DNA from: Cohnella laeviribosi DSM 21336
GTDB taxonomy: Bacteria > Bacillota > Bacilli > Paenibacillales > Paenibacillaceae
Assembly: GCF_000378425.1 (NCBI RefSeq)
Contig: NZ_KB899810.1
Span: 62,001 to 126,000, forward strand
Direction: 5' to 3'
DNA length: 64,000 bases
Shown: in pieces, positions 9,406 through 18,073 of the stretch
Numbering within the stretch: the stretch's first letter is position 1
Layout: every line of letters starts with the position of its first letter
The notes under the pieces: model-generated
Told to the model about the DNA's origin: nothing
What the model saw: only the letters and a program-made list of their open reading frames with translations
The model's database searches: none
Translations under genes and position numbers: made by a program

Positions 9406-10925
9406 GTTCCTAACCCTCCCGTTGCCGCCAGCATAATCGCTTCCTGAGTCGCTTCCTCCGCCCGGAATTCGCCGGTCATTTTGCCTTCCGAGATGACGAT
9501 GATGCGGTGGCTCATGCCCAGCAGCTCGGGCAGCTCGGAAGAGACCATCAGGATCGATACGCCTTGACGGATCAGCTCGTTCATGATGTTGTAGATTTCG
9601 AATTTGGCCCCGACGTCGATGCCGCGTGTCGGTTCGTCCAGGATCAGCACTTTGGGTCTGGTCATCAGCCACTTGCTCAGGACGACCTTCTGCTGATTGC
9701 CGCCGCTCAGCGTACCGACGATCGTCTCGGCCGAATTCGCCTTGATCCGGAGCGAACGGATATATTCGTTGCCGCTCGCCACCTCCCGGTTCAGGTCGAT
9801 GACGCCCCAGGAGGAGACGCGATTTAAGCTGGCCAGCGTCACGTTGTTTTTAATGTCCATGCCGAGTACGAGCCCGTATTTTTTCCGGTCCTCCGATACG
9901 AGCGCCAGGCCTTCTTTGATCGCGTGGCTGGTGCTGCGGATTTTCACCGGCTTGCCGTCGATTTCGACCCGTCCTTCGCTCGGACCGGGATACGAGCCGA
10001 ACAGGCTCATGACCAGCTCCGTCCTGCCGGCTCCCATCAGGCCGGCGATGCCGAGAATTTCGCCCTTTCGCAGCTCGAACGAAACGTTGTCGACCACCTT
10101 GCGGCCGGCAATGGTCGGGTGCAGGACCGAATACCGGTCCACCTTGAGCACGACGTCGCCCGGCCTGCTCTCGATTCGCGGATACAGCTCCTTCAGCTCC
10201 CGCCCGACCATCAGCGAGATCACCTTCTCCTCGGTGAGCTCCCGGGTCGGATAGGTGCCGACCGTTTGGCCGTCCCGCAGGACGGTGATCGTATCGGCGA
10301 TTTCGAATACCTCGTTCAGCTTGTGGGAGATGTAGATGCAGGTCACGCCGCGCCGGCGGAATTCCTTCAAAATCCCCAGCAAAATCGCGACCTCCTGCTC
10401 CGTCAAGGCGGCCGTCGGCTCGTCCAGGATCAGAATGCTCGCGTTCTTCGACAACGCCTTGGCAATTTCCACCTGCTGCTGCTTGCCGATGCCGAGCTGG
10501 CCCGTCGGCGTTTCAGGGCTGACGTCGGTCAGCCCCACCTCTCTCAACCATTTCTCGCTTTCCTTGAACACGCGCTCCCAGTTGATGATGCCGTACCGGG
10601 CCCGCTCCTTGCCGAGAAACAGGTTTTCCGCAATCGACAGATCCTTCGCCAAAGCCAGCTCCTGGTAGATGATCGCGATTCCCGCCTGCTCGGCGTCCTT
10701 GATTCCCTGGAACCGCTTCACCTCGCCGTCGATCAGGATTTCGCCCTCGTAGCTGCCGGCCGGATACAAACCGCTGAGCACCTTCATCAGCGTGGACTTG
10801 CCCGCCCCGTTTTCCCCGCACAGCGCATGGATTTCGCCCCTGCGAACCGTAAACGTCACATTGTCAAGCGCTTTGACGCCCGGGAACGTCTTCGTGATGT
10901 TGCGCATTTCCAGAGCGGCTGTCAT
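9402..10925 (-). CDS. xylG: sugar ABC transporter ATP-binding protein, XylG-type (two NBDs)
   Basis: This 507-residue protein holds two fused nucleotide-binding domains, as usual for CUT2 sugar importers. The N-terminal half has GENGAGKSTLMKVLSG, the signature-like LGIGKQQQVEIAKAL and LILDEPTAAL. The C-terminal half has the degenerate GLMGAGRTELVMSLFG, LSGGNQQKVVLSKWL and LILDEPTRGIDVGAK. It energises uptake through the XylH-like permease. The start at 10925 lies 18 bp after the stop of the binding protein; the end overlaps xylH by 4 bp. Confidence 0.93.
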   Translation of the reverse strand: MTAALEMRNITKTFPGVKALDNVTFTVRRGEIHALCGENGAGKSTLMKVLSGLYPAGSYEGEILIDGEVKRFQGIKDAEQAGIAIIYQELALAKDLSIAENLFLGKERARYGIINWERVFKESEKWLREVGLTDVSPETPTGQLGIGKQQQVEIAKALSKNASILILDEPTAALTEQEVAILLGILKEFRRRGVTCIYISHKLNEVFEIADTITVLRDGQTVGTYPTRELTEEKVISLMVGRELKELYPRIESRPGDVVLKVDRYSVLHPTIAGRKVVDNVSFELRKGEILGIAGLMGAGRTELVMSLFGSYPGPSEGRVEIDGKPVKIRSTSHAIKEGLALVSEDRKKYGLVLGMDIKNNVTLASLNRVSSWGVIDLNREVASGNEYIRSLRIKANSAETIVGTLSGGNQQKVVLSKWLMTRPKVLILDEPTRGIDVGAKFEIYNIMNELIRQGVSILMVSSELPELLGMSHRIIVISEGKMTGEFRAEEATQEAIMLAATGGLGT

Positions 10926-10943
10926 CGGTGTTCCCTCCGCCGG

Positions 10944-12041
10944 TTACTTGACATTTTTGTAGACGTCTTCTTTGGAGTGGAAGCCGTCCGCGATAATGGT
11001 CTCGTCGATGTTGTCCTTCGTCACCGCAATCGGCTCGAGCAGAACGGACGGAACGTCGATCTTGCCGTTGTTGACCGTTTTGTCCGTCTTGATTTCCTCG
11101 CCTTTCGCAAGCTGGATCGCAAGCTCGGCGGCTTTCTCGGCGAGCGACTTGATCGGTTTGTACACCGTCATCGTCTGCGTCCCTTCCACGATCCGTTGGG
11201 CGGCGGCGAGCTCCGCATCCTGTCCGGACACCGGAATTTTGCCCGCCAGACCTTGCGCCGTGAGCGCCTGAATGACCCCGCCCGCCGTGCCGTCGTTGGC
11301 GGCGATGACCGCATCGATCTGGTTGTTGTTCGCGGTAAGCGCGTTTTCCATGTTGGCGAGCGCCGCAGCCGGGCTCCAATCCTTCGTCCATTGGTCGTAC
11401 ACGATTTGAATGTCGCCGCTGTCGATATACTTCTGCAGCACGTTCATCGCGCCTTGCTTGAACAGGTGGGCGTTATTGTCCGCTTCCGAGCCTCCGATAT
11501 AGACGTATTTCCCTTTCGGCGCCTTGGCGACGATCGCTTCCGCCTGCATTTCCCCGACCTTCTCGTTGTCGAACGACACGTACAGGTCGACGTCGGAGTT
11601 TTTGATCAGCCGGTCGTAGGCGAGCACCTTGATTCCGGCTTCGTGCGCCTTTTCGACGATGGCCGCCGTCGCTTCGGCGTTGTGCGGCACGACGACGAGC
11701 ACGTCGACGCCTTGCGAGATGAGCGATTCCGCCTGCGCGATCTGCTTGGCGTCGTCGCTGTTCGCCGCCTGGACGTCGACGGTGGCGCCGAGCTTCTCCG
11801 CAGCCGCCTTGAACAGATCGCGGTCCTTTTGCCAGCGTTCCTCCTGGAGGGTATCCAGCGAGAAGCCGATCTTGATTTTATCGTCCGATTTCGCCTGGCC
11901 CGACGCCGAAGGAGAAGCCGCCCCGCCTCCGTCGCCGCTTCCGCCGTTGCCGCCGCTATTTCCGTTCTTGGCGCATGCGGACAACGCGATGACCAAGACC
12001 AGAACAAGCGCCATAACCCCGCTTTTACGCAAACCTCTCAT
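10944..12041 (-). CDS. xylF: D-xylose-type sugar-binding lipoprotein
   Basis: A 365-residue solute-binding protein with a lipoprotein signal (MRGLRKSGVMALVLVLVIALSAC, lipobox ending at Cys23), a Ser/Gly-rich linker and a type-I periplasmic-binding fold: IKIGFSLDTLQEERWQKDRD, VDVLVVVPHNAEA, KVLAYDRLIKNSDVDLYVSFDN, AVIAANDGTAGGVIQAL, PVSGQDAE. These match XylF/ChvE-like binding proteins for D-xylose or related aldoses. An AAGGAGA site precedes the ATG. It is the first gene of xylFGH, and its upstream region carries a tandem repeat and a cre-like site. Xylose is the most likely ligand but not proven. Confidence 0.9.
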   Translation of the reverse strand: MRGLRKSGVMALVLVLVIALSACAKNGNSGGNGGSGDGGGAASPSASGQAKSDDKIKIGFSLDTLQEERWQKDRDLFKAAAEKLGATVDVQAANSDDAKQIAQAESLISQGVDVLVVVPHNAEATAAIVEKAHEAGIKVLAYDRLIKNSDVDLYVSFDNEKVGEMQAEAIVAKAPKGKYVYIGGSEADNNAHLFKQGAMNVLQKYIDSGDIQIVYDQWTKDWSPAAALANMENALTANNNQIDAVIAANDGTAGGVIQALTAQGLAGKIPVSGQDAELAAAQRIVEGTQTMTVYKPIKSLAEKAAELAIQLAKGEEIKTDKTVNNGKIDVPSVLLEPIAVTKDNIDETIIADGFHSKEDVYKNVK

Positions 12042-12063
12042 CTTTCGTCTCTCCTTTTTCCAT

Positions 12064-12097
12064 CCTAAAATGTAAACCTAAAATGTAAATGCTTACA
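12064..12097 (-). promoter_or_regulatory. xylF upstream element: 13-bp tandem repeat plus cre-like site
   Basis: CCTAAAATGTAAA occurs twice head to tail (12064-12076 and 12077-12089, plus-strand reading) and is followed by TGTAAATGCTTACA (12084-12097), which matches the CcpA cre consensus at all but the central C. On the minus strand the repeat also gives TTTACA-16 bp-TAGGAT, a possible promoter. The tandem repeat is a good candidate for binding by the adjacent AraC-type response regulator. Confidence 0.55.
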
Positions 12098-12202
12098 TTG
12101 CTGAGATTACCATGCGGAGCGCGCGCGGGGAGAAGCGGATTTCTGGAATCTCTTGCTTCGATCTGGATTTTTTTGAAGGCTTCAAGGCGGCTGTTCCCGA
12201 AA

Positions 12203-13750
12203 CTAGCCTTTCCTGCCGAGCAGCTGCTTGCGGTAGTCGGTCGGCGGGACGCCGCACATTTTGCGGAACACTTTGCTGAAATAATTCGGATCGCGATACC
12301 CGACCGCGTACGCGATTTCCTTGAGGCTGAGTTTGGGATCGGCCATCATCGTCTTGGCGCGCTCGACGCGGCATTCCGTCAGAAAATCGATATAGTTGAC
12401 GCCAAGCTGCTCCTTGAACAATTTGCTCAAATAAAACGGGCTCAGCCCCACCTGCTCGGCGATGGCTTCCAGCGACAGGTCCAAATGCGAAAACTCGAGA
12501 ATATACATCTTCACCTTCTGGACGACATCGGGCTCGATCCGGCTTCTGTGCCGTTCCGCCGCCTGCTGCAGCTTGCCGATCAGGCCGTCGGCCTCCGCGC
12601 GCAGCTGCCGGAAGTCCCCGACCCGGAACGAGAAATACGGAGGCTCGGTTTCGACGCCCATATCGGTCAGCAGCCGGGAGACCAGCCACACCGTCTCGAG
12701 CACGCGCTGCTGCGCCAGATTCAGCTCCGTTCCCGCCGTCTCCAGCCGTTCGATCGTCAGCTTGACCGTCTCCCGGACGCGCTCCCATTGCCCCAGCCGG
12801 ACGTGGTCCAGCAGCTGCATTTCTTTTTCTTTTCCGGGAAAATCGGACGAAAGCCATTCGGCGGCAGACGGCACATCCTCGTAGAAACGGTGCCTGGCGG
12901 GCAGCGCGTGCTCGGAAAGAGCAAGCAGCGCTTCCCGATAGGAATAGCGAATCCGGTCCAAAGACGAATAGGCGCTGCCGATGCCGATAAAGCATTCCGT
13001 CTGCGGAGCCCGTTCCGCCAAATCGAGCAATTGCCGTGCCATCGACGCGGCCTGGGCCCGGTACGATTTGCCCTCCTCGAGGAAAACGACAAGCGGAATG
13101 TGACGGCAGCTTATCGCTCCGACCCAGCCGTTGCCCAACTGGCGCAGCTTCTCCTTCACCGCCGCATAATACGATTCCGGGGACGGGGCCCGGCGCAAAT
13201 CGATCACCAGCACAAACGCCTCTTTGGTCGTTTGCCGGCCGAGCAGGCTGACCATTTCGTCCAAATGCACTTCATGAACGTGATCGAACAGCAGCTGCGT
13301 CACAATGTCGGCCTCGACGACCGGCATCATTTTCTCGACGGTGTTCCGGTCGCGGATGCTGCTTTGCCGGGCTTCCCGCTCCATCTGGATTTCCCGCAGC
13401 GCCTTCGCCACCGTCTCGGTGATCTCGGCCGCCTTGCTGGGCTTCAGCAAATAATCCTTCACGCCGAGCTTGATCGCCTGGAGCGCATAGTCGAACGTAT
13501 CGTACGCCGTCACCATGATGAATTTCGTCTCCGGATATTGGGCGCTGATCCGCTCGACCGCCTCCAGCCCGCTCATGCCGGGCATCTTGATATCCATCAG
13601 AACCAGGTCCGGGCGATACTCCGCGACGAGCTCCACGGCCGCCTTGCCGTTCTTCGCCTGCGCAAGCTCCGCATCGGGGAACCCTTTGCGCAAGATCGCC
13701 AGCATGCCTTCCCGTTCAATCTGCTCGTCGTCCACAACCAGCAGCTTCAT
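12203..13750 (-). CDS. YesN/AraC-type two-component response regulator
   Basis: The 515-residue protein (ATG at 13750, MKLLVVDDEQIEREG; a GTG three codons upstream sits too close to the AAAGG site) has a receiver domain (LVLMDIKMPGMSG with the phospho-acceptor Asp; YLLKPSK with the switch Lys), a long middle region, and a C-terminal pair of AraC helix-turn-helices (LSLEAIAEQVGLSPFYLSKLFKEQLG; LSLKEIAYAVGYRDPNYFSKVFRKMCGV). It lies 38 bp after its kinase gene and ahead of xylFGH, so it most likely activates the importer. The arrangement parallels the XylFII-LytS-YesN system described for clostridial xylose uptake. Confidence 0.92.
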   Translation of the reverse strand: MKLLVVDDEQIEREGMLAILRKGFPDAELAQAKNGKAAVELVAEYRPDLVLMDIKMPGMSGLEAVERISAQYPETKFIMVTAYDTFDYALQAIKLGVKDYLLKPSKAAEITETVAKALREIQMEREARQSSIRDRNTVEKMMPVVEADIVTQLLFDHVHEVHLDEMVSLLGRQTTKEAFVLVIDLRRAPSPESYYAAVKEKLRQLGNGWVGAISCRHIPLVVFLEEGKSYRAQAASMARQLLDLAERAPQTECFIGIGSAYSSLDRIRYSYREALLALSEHALPARHRFYEDVPSAAEWLSSDFPGKEKEMQLLDHVRLGQWERVRETVKLTIERLETAGTELNLAQQRVLETVWLVSRLLTDMGVETEPPYFSFRVGDFRQLRAEADGLIGKLQQAAERHRSRIEPDVVQKVKMYILEFSHLDLSLEAIAEQVGLSPFYLSKLFKEQLGVNYIDFLTECRVERAKTMMADPKLSLKEIAYAVGYRDPNYFSKVFRKMCGVPPTDYRKQLLGRKG

Positions 13751-13788
13751 CGCGTTCACAACCTTTCGCCTTTTTTCAATGCCGAAAC

Positions 13789-15261
13789 TTAAGGCGCAGC
13801 CGCCGCGCCGGGCCGTTCCGCATTCTCGCGGACTTTGGGCAGCAGCAGCGTCACCCGGGTCCCTTCGCCTTCGGCGCTTACAATGTCGATCACGTCCGGA
13901 CGGTTATAGAACAACCGCAGACGCCGGACTACATTGCCGAAGCCGATGCCCGTCGAATGACCGCCGCCGGATTGAGCGGCCGTTTGTTCTTCCATAATTT
14001 GCCTGACACGTTCCTCCGGCATCCCCGTTCCGTCATCCTCGATTTCCACCATCACCCTGTCCCCGCTGTCTCGAACCCGAAAGACGATCGTTCCCCCGTC
14101 CTCCAGCGGCTCGATCGCATGAATGACCGCATTTTCGACGATCGGCTGCAGCGTCAGCCCCGGCAGCTGGATGAACAGGCACGACTCGTCCACGTCCTCC
14201 ACAAATCGCAGGCGGTCCGTAAACCGCGTCTTCTGGATGCCGATGTATTCCCGAAGCACGCAGACCTCGTCGTACAGCGTCACGGGCCGGTCGAGCCGCT
14301 TCAGGTTGTAGCGGAGCAGCCCGGCAACGCTGGCCAGCAGGTCGCTTGTTTCCTCCGACCCTTCCAAATACGCTTTCTTGGACAGCATATCGAGCGTGTT
14401 GAACAGAAAATGCGGATTGATCTGGCTTTGCAGGCTTCGCAGCTGGCTCTCCTGAAGCAGCAGCCGGTTTTTCTGCAGCTCGCTTTCAAGCTGCGCCTTC
14501 TGCTGGATTTCGGAGAACAGATTGTTGATGTTGATCCGCATCCGGTCAAACGTGCGGGCTAGAAACGCGATTTCGTCGCTGCCGGCCACGTCGATTTGAG
14601 TGTCGAACCTGCCGCGCGACAATTCGCGCGCCGCGTGAGCCAGCTTCTGAATGGGCCGGGTAATGCCGAGCGAAAACCAATAGGTCAACAGCAGCAGCAC
14701 GAACGTAATAAGGGCAAGCATCCAGATGCCCAGCTTTTTCAGCTCGCTGGATTGCTTGATCATGTCCCGGTAAAATTGGTCGTAGGCCTTCAATTCCGTA
14801 TCCATCAACGTCAAGGTCATCTCCGAAATGTATTCCGACAGCCTCGCCGCCTCGGTAAAATCGTTCAGCGCCTCCTCCTTGTTGACCTCGCCGATAAAGC
14901 GGATCGTGCGGTTGACGGATTCGACCAGACTGTCGATCAGGTTCAAATAATTCGTCAGCGTAAAGTCGTTGGCGTCGTTGCGAAGCTGTGCGATCCTCCG
15001 CTGGGTTTCGATCAGCCGGCGCTTGCCCTCTTCCAGGTTGGAAAGCTTGGAGGCGGAAGGAGACTGCACGTAGTCGTTGAGGGACGTAATAAGCTGATGG
15101 CTGGAGGCGGGCGCTTCGTTCATCTGCAAATACCGCTGCAAAATGCCGTTGTACTGGTCCTGCATCTTTTGGTTATAGTACGTCAGAATGATCCAGATTG
15201 CCGCCATAATCAAGACGACAAGCGCGATTACGAGCAAGATTTTGCGCTGGATGGTGTTCAT
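13789..15261 (-). CDS. YesM/LytS-type sensor histidine kinase
   Basis: A 490-residue membrane kinase: N-terminal transmembrane helix (residues ~8-28), an extracellular helical region of about 150 residues, a second transmembrane helix (LGIWMLALITFVLLLLTYWF), a HAMP linker (GITRPIQKLAHAA), a His_kinase domain with the phospho-His in SLQSQINPHFLFNTLDML, and a C-terminal ATPase domain (PIVENAVIHAIEP, DDGTGM, GIGFGNVVRRL). Its start overlaps the stop of the binding-protein gene by 4 bp, so sensor and kinase are translated as a pair. The extracellular part is not a recognised ligand-binding domain, consistent with sensing through the partner protein. Confidence 0.92.
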   Translation of the reverse strand: MNTIQRKILLVIALVVLIMAAIWIILTYYNQKMQDQYNGILQRYLQMNEAPASSHQLITSLNDYVQSPSASKLSNLEEGKRRLIETQRRIAQLRNDANDFTLTNYLNLIDSLVESVNRTIRFIGEVNKEEALNDFTEAARLSEYISEMTLTLMDTELKAYDQFYRDMIKQSSELKKLGIWMLALITFVLLLLTYWFSLGITRPIQKLAHAARELSRGRFDTQIDVAGSDEIAFLARTFDRMRININNLFSEIQQKAQLESELQKNRLLLQESQLRSLQSQINPHFLFNTLDMLSKKAYLEGSEETSDLLASVAGLLRYNLKRLDRPVTLYDEVCVLREYIGIQKTRFTDRLRFVEDVDESCLFIQLPGLTLQPIVENAVIHAIEPLEDGGTIVFRVRDSGDRVMVEIEDDGTGMPEERVRQIMEEQTAAQSGGGHSTGIGFGNVVRRLRLFYNRPDVIDIVSAEGEGTRVTLLLPKVRENAERPGAAAAP

Positions 15262-16235
15262 GCCGCGTCATCCGCCTTCAGCAGCCGAATATCGGTGTAA
15301 TACCCTTCGTAATCGAGCGGGAACGCCTCCCGCGTCAGCCATTGCACCATCAGCTTCACGCTGAGCTCTCCCATTTCTACCGGCGATTGCTCGATGATGG
15401 CGTTCATCTTTTTTTCGTGAAGCAGCGCCGTAATCTCCGAATTGTCGTCAAACGAGTAGACGTAGAACTGGCCCAAATGCGCTCTTTTGGATATTTCCTG
15501 AACCATGGCGCTCGCATGGCCCGCCCAGACCGCCACGAACGCGTCGATATCCGGCACCTTGTTCATGATGTCGTTCGTCCGGCTGATCACTTTCTCGCGC
15601 GTATTCCCCGCCGCGGCGACGATCGGGCGAATGCCGGGGTAGCGTTTCAGAACGTCGAGGATGCCCTCCGACCGCTTGGTCAAATAATCCTCCTTGCGGT
15701 CCGACACCAGCAGCACGACGTTGCCCTTCGGCCCCATATCCTTGACCAGCTGCTCGCCGATCATGCGGCCGGCCTTGTAATGATCGGAACCGATGTACGT
15801 GCGGCGCAGGCTGTTTTTGAAGGAGACGTCGTTGGCGATCGTAAAAATCGGAATGCCGTTGGCGGCCGCCTTCACGGTCGCCAGATGGTTGAACTCGTCC
15901 GTGTCCATCCCCTGGATGATAATGCCGTCCACCTTGGAGGCGATCGCGATCTCCATATTCCGCAGAAAATCCTCCTGATTGGTGCCGTAGCTCCCCCATA
16001 CCGCCAGCTCCGCTCCGTACCGGCTCGCGGCTTCGGCCGCTCCCTGCTCCACCTTGTTCCAGAACGGCGTGTCCATTTCCCGGGTAATCAGCACGATCCG
16101 GTAGCCGGTGCTTTGGCCCTGCATCTCGCGGGGAACGGAAAGATCGTACTGGAAAATCCGGATAAAGGAAGACAGCGTAAATCCGAAAAGCACAACGCAG
16201 CAAGCGATAATCAAAACGATGAATCCTTTTTTCAC
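15258..16235 (-). CDS. membrane-anchored sugar-binding sensor protein
   Basis: The start is taken as GTG at 16235 (VKKGFIVLIIACCVVLFGFTL): AAAGGAG stands 8 nt upstream, while the ATG 12 codons earlier has no site. The 325-residue protein has an uncleaved-looking N-terminal helix and a type-I binding fold (YRIVLITREMDTPFWNKVEQGAAEAA, VDGIIIQGMDTDEF, IPIFTIANDVSF, RRTYIGSDHYKAGRMIGEQL, FVYSFDDN-like segment). It is not encoded with its own permease but is coupled to the kinase by a 4-bp overlap. By analogy with XylFII, it probably binds a sugar outside the cell and controls the kinase. The ligand is unknown; xylose is likely given the adjacent importer. Confidence 0.85.
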   Translation of the reverse strand: MKKGFIVLIIACCVVLFGFTLSSFIRIFQYDLSVPREMQGQSTGYRIVLITREMDTPFWNKVEQGAAEAASRYGAELAVWGSYGTNQEDFLRNMEIAIASKVDGIIIQGMDTDEFNHLATVKAAANGIPIFTIANDVSFKNSLRRTYIGSDHYKAGRMIGEQLVKDMGPKGNVVLLVSDRKEDYLTKRSEGILDVLKRYPGIRPIVAAAGNTREKVISRTNDIMNKVPDIDAFVAVWAGHASAMVQEISKRAHLGQFYVYSFDDNSEITALLHEKKMNAIIEQSPVEMGELSVKLMVQWLTREAFPLDYEGYYTDIRLLKADDAA

Positions 16236-16266
16236 CAGATCGGCTCCTTTGGCTAAATCAAGCTTG

Positions 16267-16280
16267 TGCAATCGCTTTCA
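16267..16280 (-). promoter_or_regulatory. cre-like site in the leader of the sensor operon
   Basis: TGCAATCGCTTTCA matches 12 of 14 positions of the CcpA cre consensus and lies just downstream of the predicted promoter, where CcpA would block elongation. Confidence 0.4.
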
Positions 16281-16295
16281 ATCGTGTATATACCA

Positions 16296-16324
16296 CTTTT
16301 ACGGCTGCAATCCCGTTCTGTCAA
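16296..16324 (-). promoter_or_regulatory. promoter of the sensor-kinase-regulator operon
   Basis: On the minus strand a perfect TTGACA (16319-16324) is followed after 17 bp by TAAAAG (16296-16301), a 4/6 match to the -10 consensus. It lies about 60 bp upstream of the GTG start. Confidence 0.5.
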
Positions 16325-16422
16325 GCGGTTATTTTAATGAAAATTTAAGCTTTCCTTCACCTGCCGTTCAGCCTGTACGGCTACTCTATCTTCACACCCC
16401 CTTTTTATCCATATATAGATTC

Positions 16423-16475
16423 GAAAAGGACTGCTCGTCCGCTACCCCACCATAGCGGACGAAGCAGTCCTTTTC
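16423..16475. terminator. long hairpin terminator after the ger operon
   Basis: AAAAGGACTGCT-GTCCGCTA pairs with TAGCGGAC-AGCAGTCCTTTT, giving a stem of about 20 bp flanked by A and T runs. It separates the minus-strand ger operon from the sensor operon. Confidence 0.8.
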
Positions 16476-16593
16476 CGTTGACCCGGCGTCCTTCCTGCGG
16501 ACAATGAAAGGACGCCGGAGCTATGCACGGACAGGTTCGCGCCGCATTCCGGGCGCCGTCGCGGAGCCGGCAAGCGGCATCGTTGCTTCACGT

Positions 16594-16803
16594 TTACCCC
16601 AATCTTTGCAGCGCCCAGTTCCCGATCCACAGCAAAATGCCGAGGGATACGTTAAGCCAGCCGAGAACGGCGGCGACCCTTTCTTCTTTTTTCAACTTCT
16701 TCTTCCGCAGTTCCTTCCGGTCGAACAGCAAAATCAGAAATCCGGTCAGGAACCATATGGCGACGACGTACCCCAGCGAACTCGCATACCCAACCTGGAA
16801 CAT
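16594..16803 (-). CDS. small two-helix membrane protein of the germination operon
   Basis: 69 residues: MFQVGYASSLGYVVAIWFLTGFLILLFDRKELRKKKLKKEERVA... with two hydrophobic helices (residues ~9-27 and ~45-64) separated by a strongly basic loop. The ATG follows a GAAGGAGG site. It sits 34 bp after gerC in the same orientation and ends before the operon terminator, so it is probably the fourth gene of the operon. It resembles the short CLC_0170-type membrane proteins often found beside ger genes in Paenibacillus. No function is established. Confidence 0.7.
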   Translation of the reverse strand: MFQVGYASSLGYVVAIWFLTGFLILLFDRKELRKKKLKKEERVAAVLGWLNVSLGILLWIGNWALQRLG

Positions 16804-16837
16804 TCGTTTCGCCTCCTTCCCGTGCCGTTGCGGTTTG

Positions 16838-18073
16838 TCATTTCGCTTTCATGCCGATTCTGCGGACCCGGGAATCCACTTTGACGTCCACGGATACGGT
16901 TTTGTACATCTCCTGCCAACGTTCCTTCGTCTTGACGCGCCGGTCCCAAAATCCCGGACGTTTGGCCCGCAAGTACTCGCCGAATCCGAAAATGTCCGAT
17001 CCCGCCCGCTGCGTTTCTTTAATCAGCCTTTCGGCCGCTTCGGAAAGCTGTCTCCGGTTTTCCTTCCGGATTTCTTCCAGAACCCTGGAATTGTTCAAGG
17101 CAAACGTATCGCTGAACTTCTCCTCTACATTGATCTCCGTAAATACGTTCACTTGAAAATGGGGGACGTTGTCGATAATGCGAACGCTGACCGAAGCTCT
17201 GCGGGAAGTCGCATACACGGTCACCGTGCCGGGCGGATTGCCGATCTGGACAAAACCCCTGTAGCCGGCCGGATTGACGCCTTTCAGCGACATATAGGTT
17301 CCCATTTCGAGCGAACGGGTCGCGCCTACCATTTTGTCGTTCCGAAAATAAGCCAGGCCCTTGAGCTCGATGTTCTGTTCCTTTTTCATTTCGACATAAG
17401 GGAGAAACGCTTCCTGGCCCTTCTTCGACATATTGCTCCAGAACATGCCGATGTAATTCTGCGGAAACCTCCCCATGCGGACGGCGCTGTCCATCGTGGA
17501 GATCAAATACAGGGTCGGAACCCGTTCCAGCTGCGGCTTCGATTTCATCAGCTCTTCCGCTCTTCCGCGCGAGATCAGCATCCAGGCCATTCTTCGGACC
17601 TCCGAATTGCGGCGAAGGAAATCGTTGATGTTTTCCATTCCTCTGCGGGCCACGGCTTCGGAGACCACGATGACGCGCAGATGGCCGTAAAAAAGCCGGC
17701 CCGAAATCTGCTGCTGCAAATTCACGAGCGCGTCGTCCAGCGTGTAGCCGACCACTTTAACGACCCAAACCGACTGCACCGTCCCGCCTTTTCCGGAACC
17801 GCTGTTTTCGCTCGGACCGAGCTGGATTTTCCCGGGAATGGCGATCTGCACGCTGACGCTGATCAAATCTTTTTTGGGAAAGGAAACATTGTCGCTGTGA
17901 AAGGTGATCGCGCCTTCCTGCTGCACCTCTTCCGGTTCGGCCGTATCGATGGAGATCCCGAGCACGACGGCCCGTTCCTCCAGCTCCAGGCGATCCCAGC
18001 AACCCGAGAGCAGAGGAAAGACGATCAGGATCACGAGCGGCAATTTAATCGTTTTTGCCCATCTGCTGAGCAT
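16838..18073 (-). CDS. gerC: GerC-family spore germination lipoprotein
   Basis: The ATG at 18073 (MLSRWAKTIKLPLVILIVFPLLSGCWDRLELEE) has a GAGGGGAG site; the gene starts inside the 3' end of gerB (29-bp overlap). The 411-residue protein has a lipobox LLSGC followed by the hallmark WDRLELEERAVVLGISID of Ger(x)C. In the spore inner membrane GerC-type lipoproteins form the germinant receptor with the A and B subunits. It lies third in the A-B-C order. Confidence 0.93.
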   Translation of the reverse strand: MLSRWAKTIKLPLVILIVFPLLSGCWDRLELEERAVVLGISIDTAEPEEVQQEGAITFHSDNVSFPKKDLISVSVQIAIPGKIQLGPSENSGSGKGGTVQSVWVVKVVGYTLDDALVNLQQQISGRLFYGHLRVIVVSEAVARRGMENINDFLRRNSEVRRMAWMLISRGRAEELMKSKPQLERVPTLYLISTMDSAVRMGRFPQNYIGMFWSNMSKKGQEAFLPYVEMKKEQNIELKGLAYFRNDKMVGATRSLEMGTYMSLKGVNPAGYRGFVQIGNPPGTVTVYATSRRASVSVRIIDNVPHFQVNVFTEINVEEKFSDTFALNNSRVLEEIRKENRRQLSEAAERLIKETQRAGSDIFGFGEYLRAKRPGFWDRRVKTKERWQEMYKTVSVDVKVDSRVRRIGMKAK

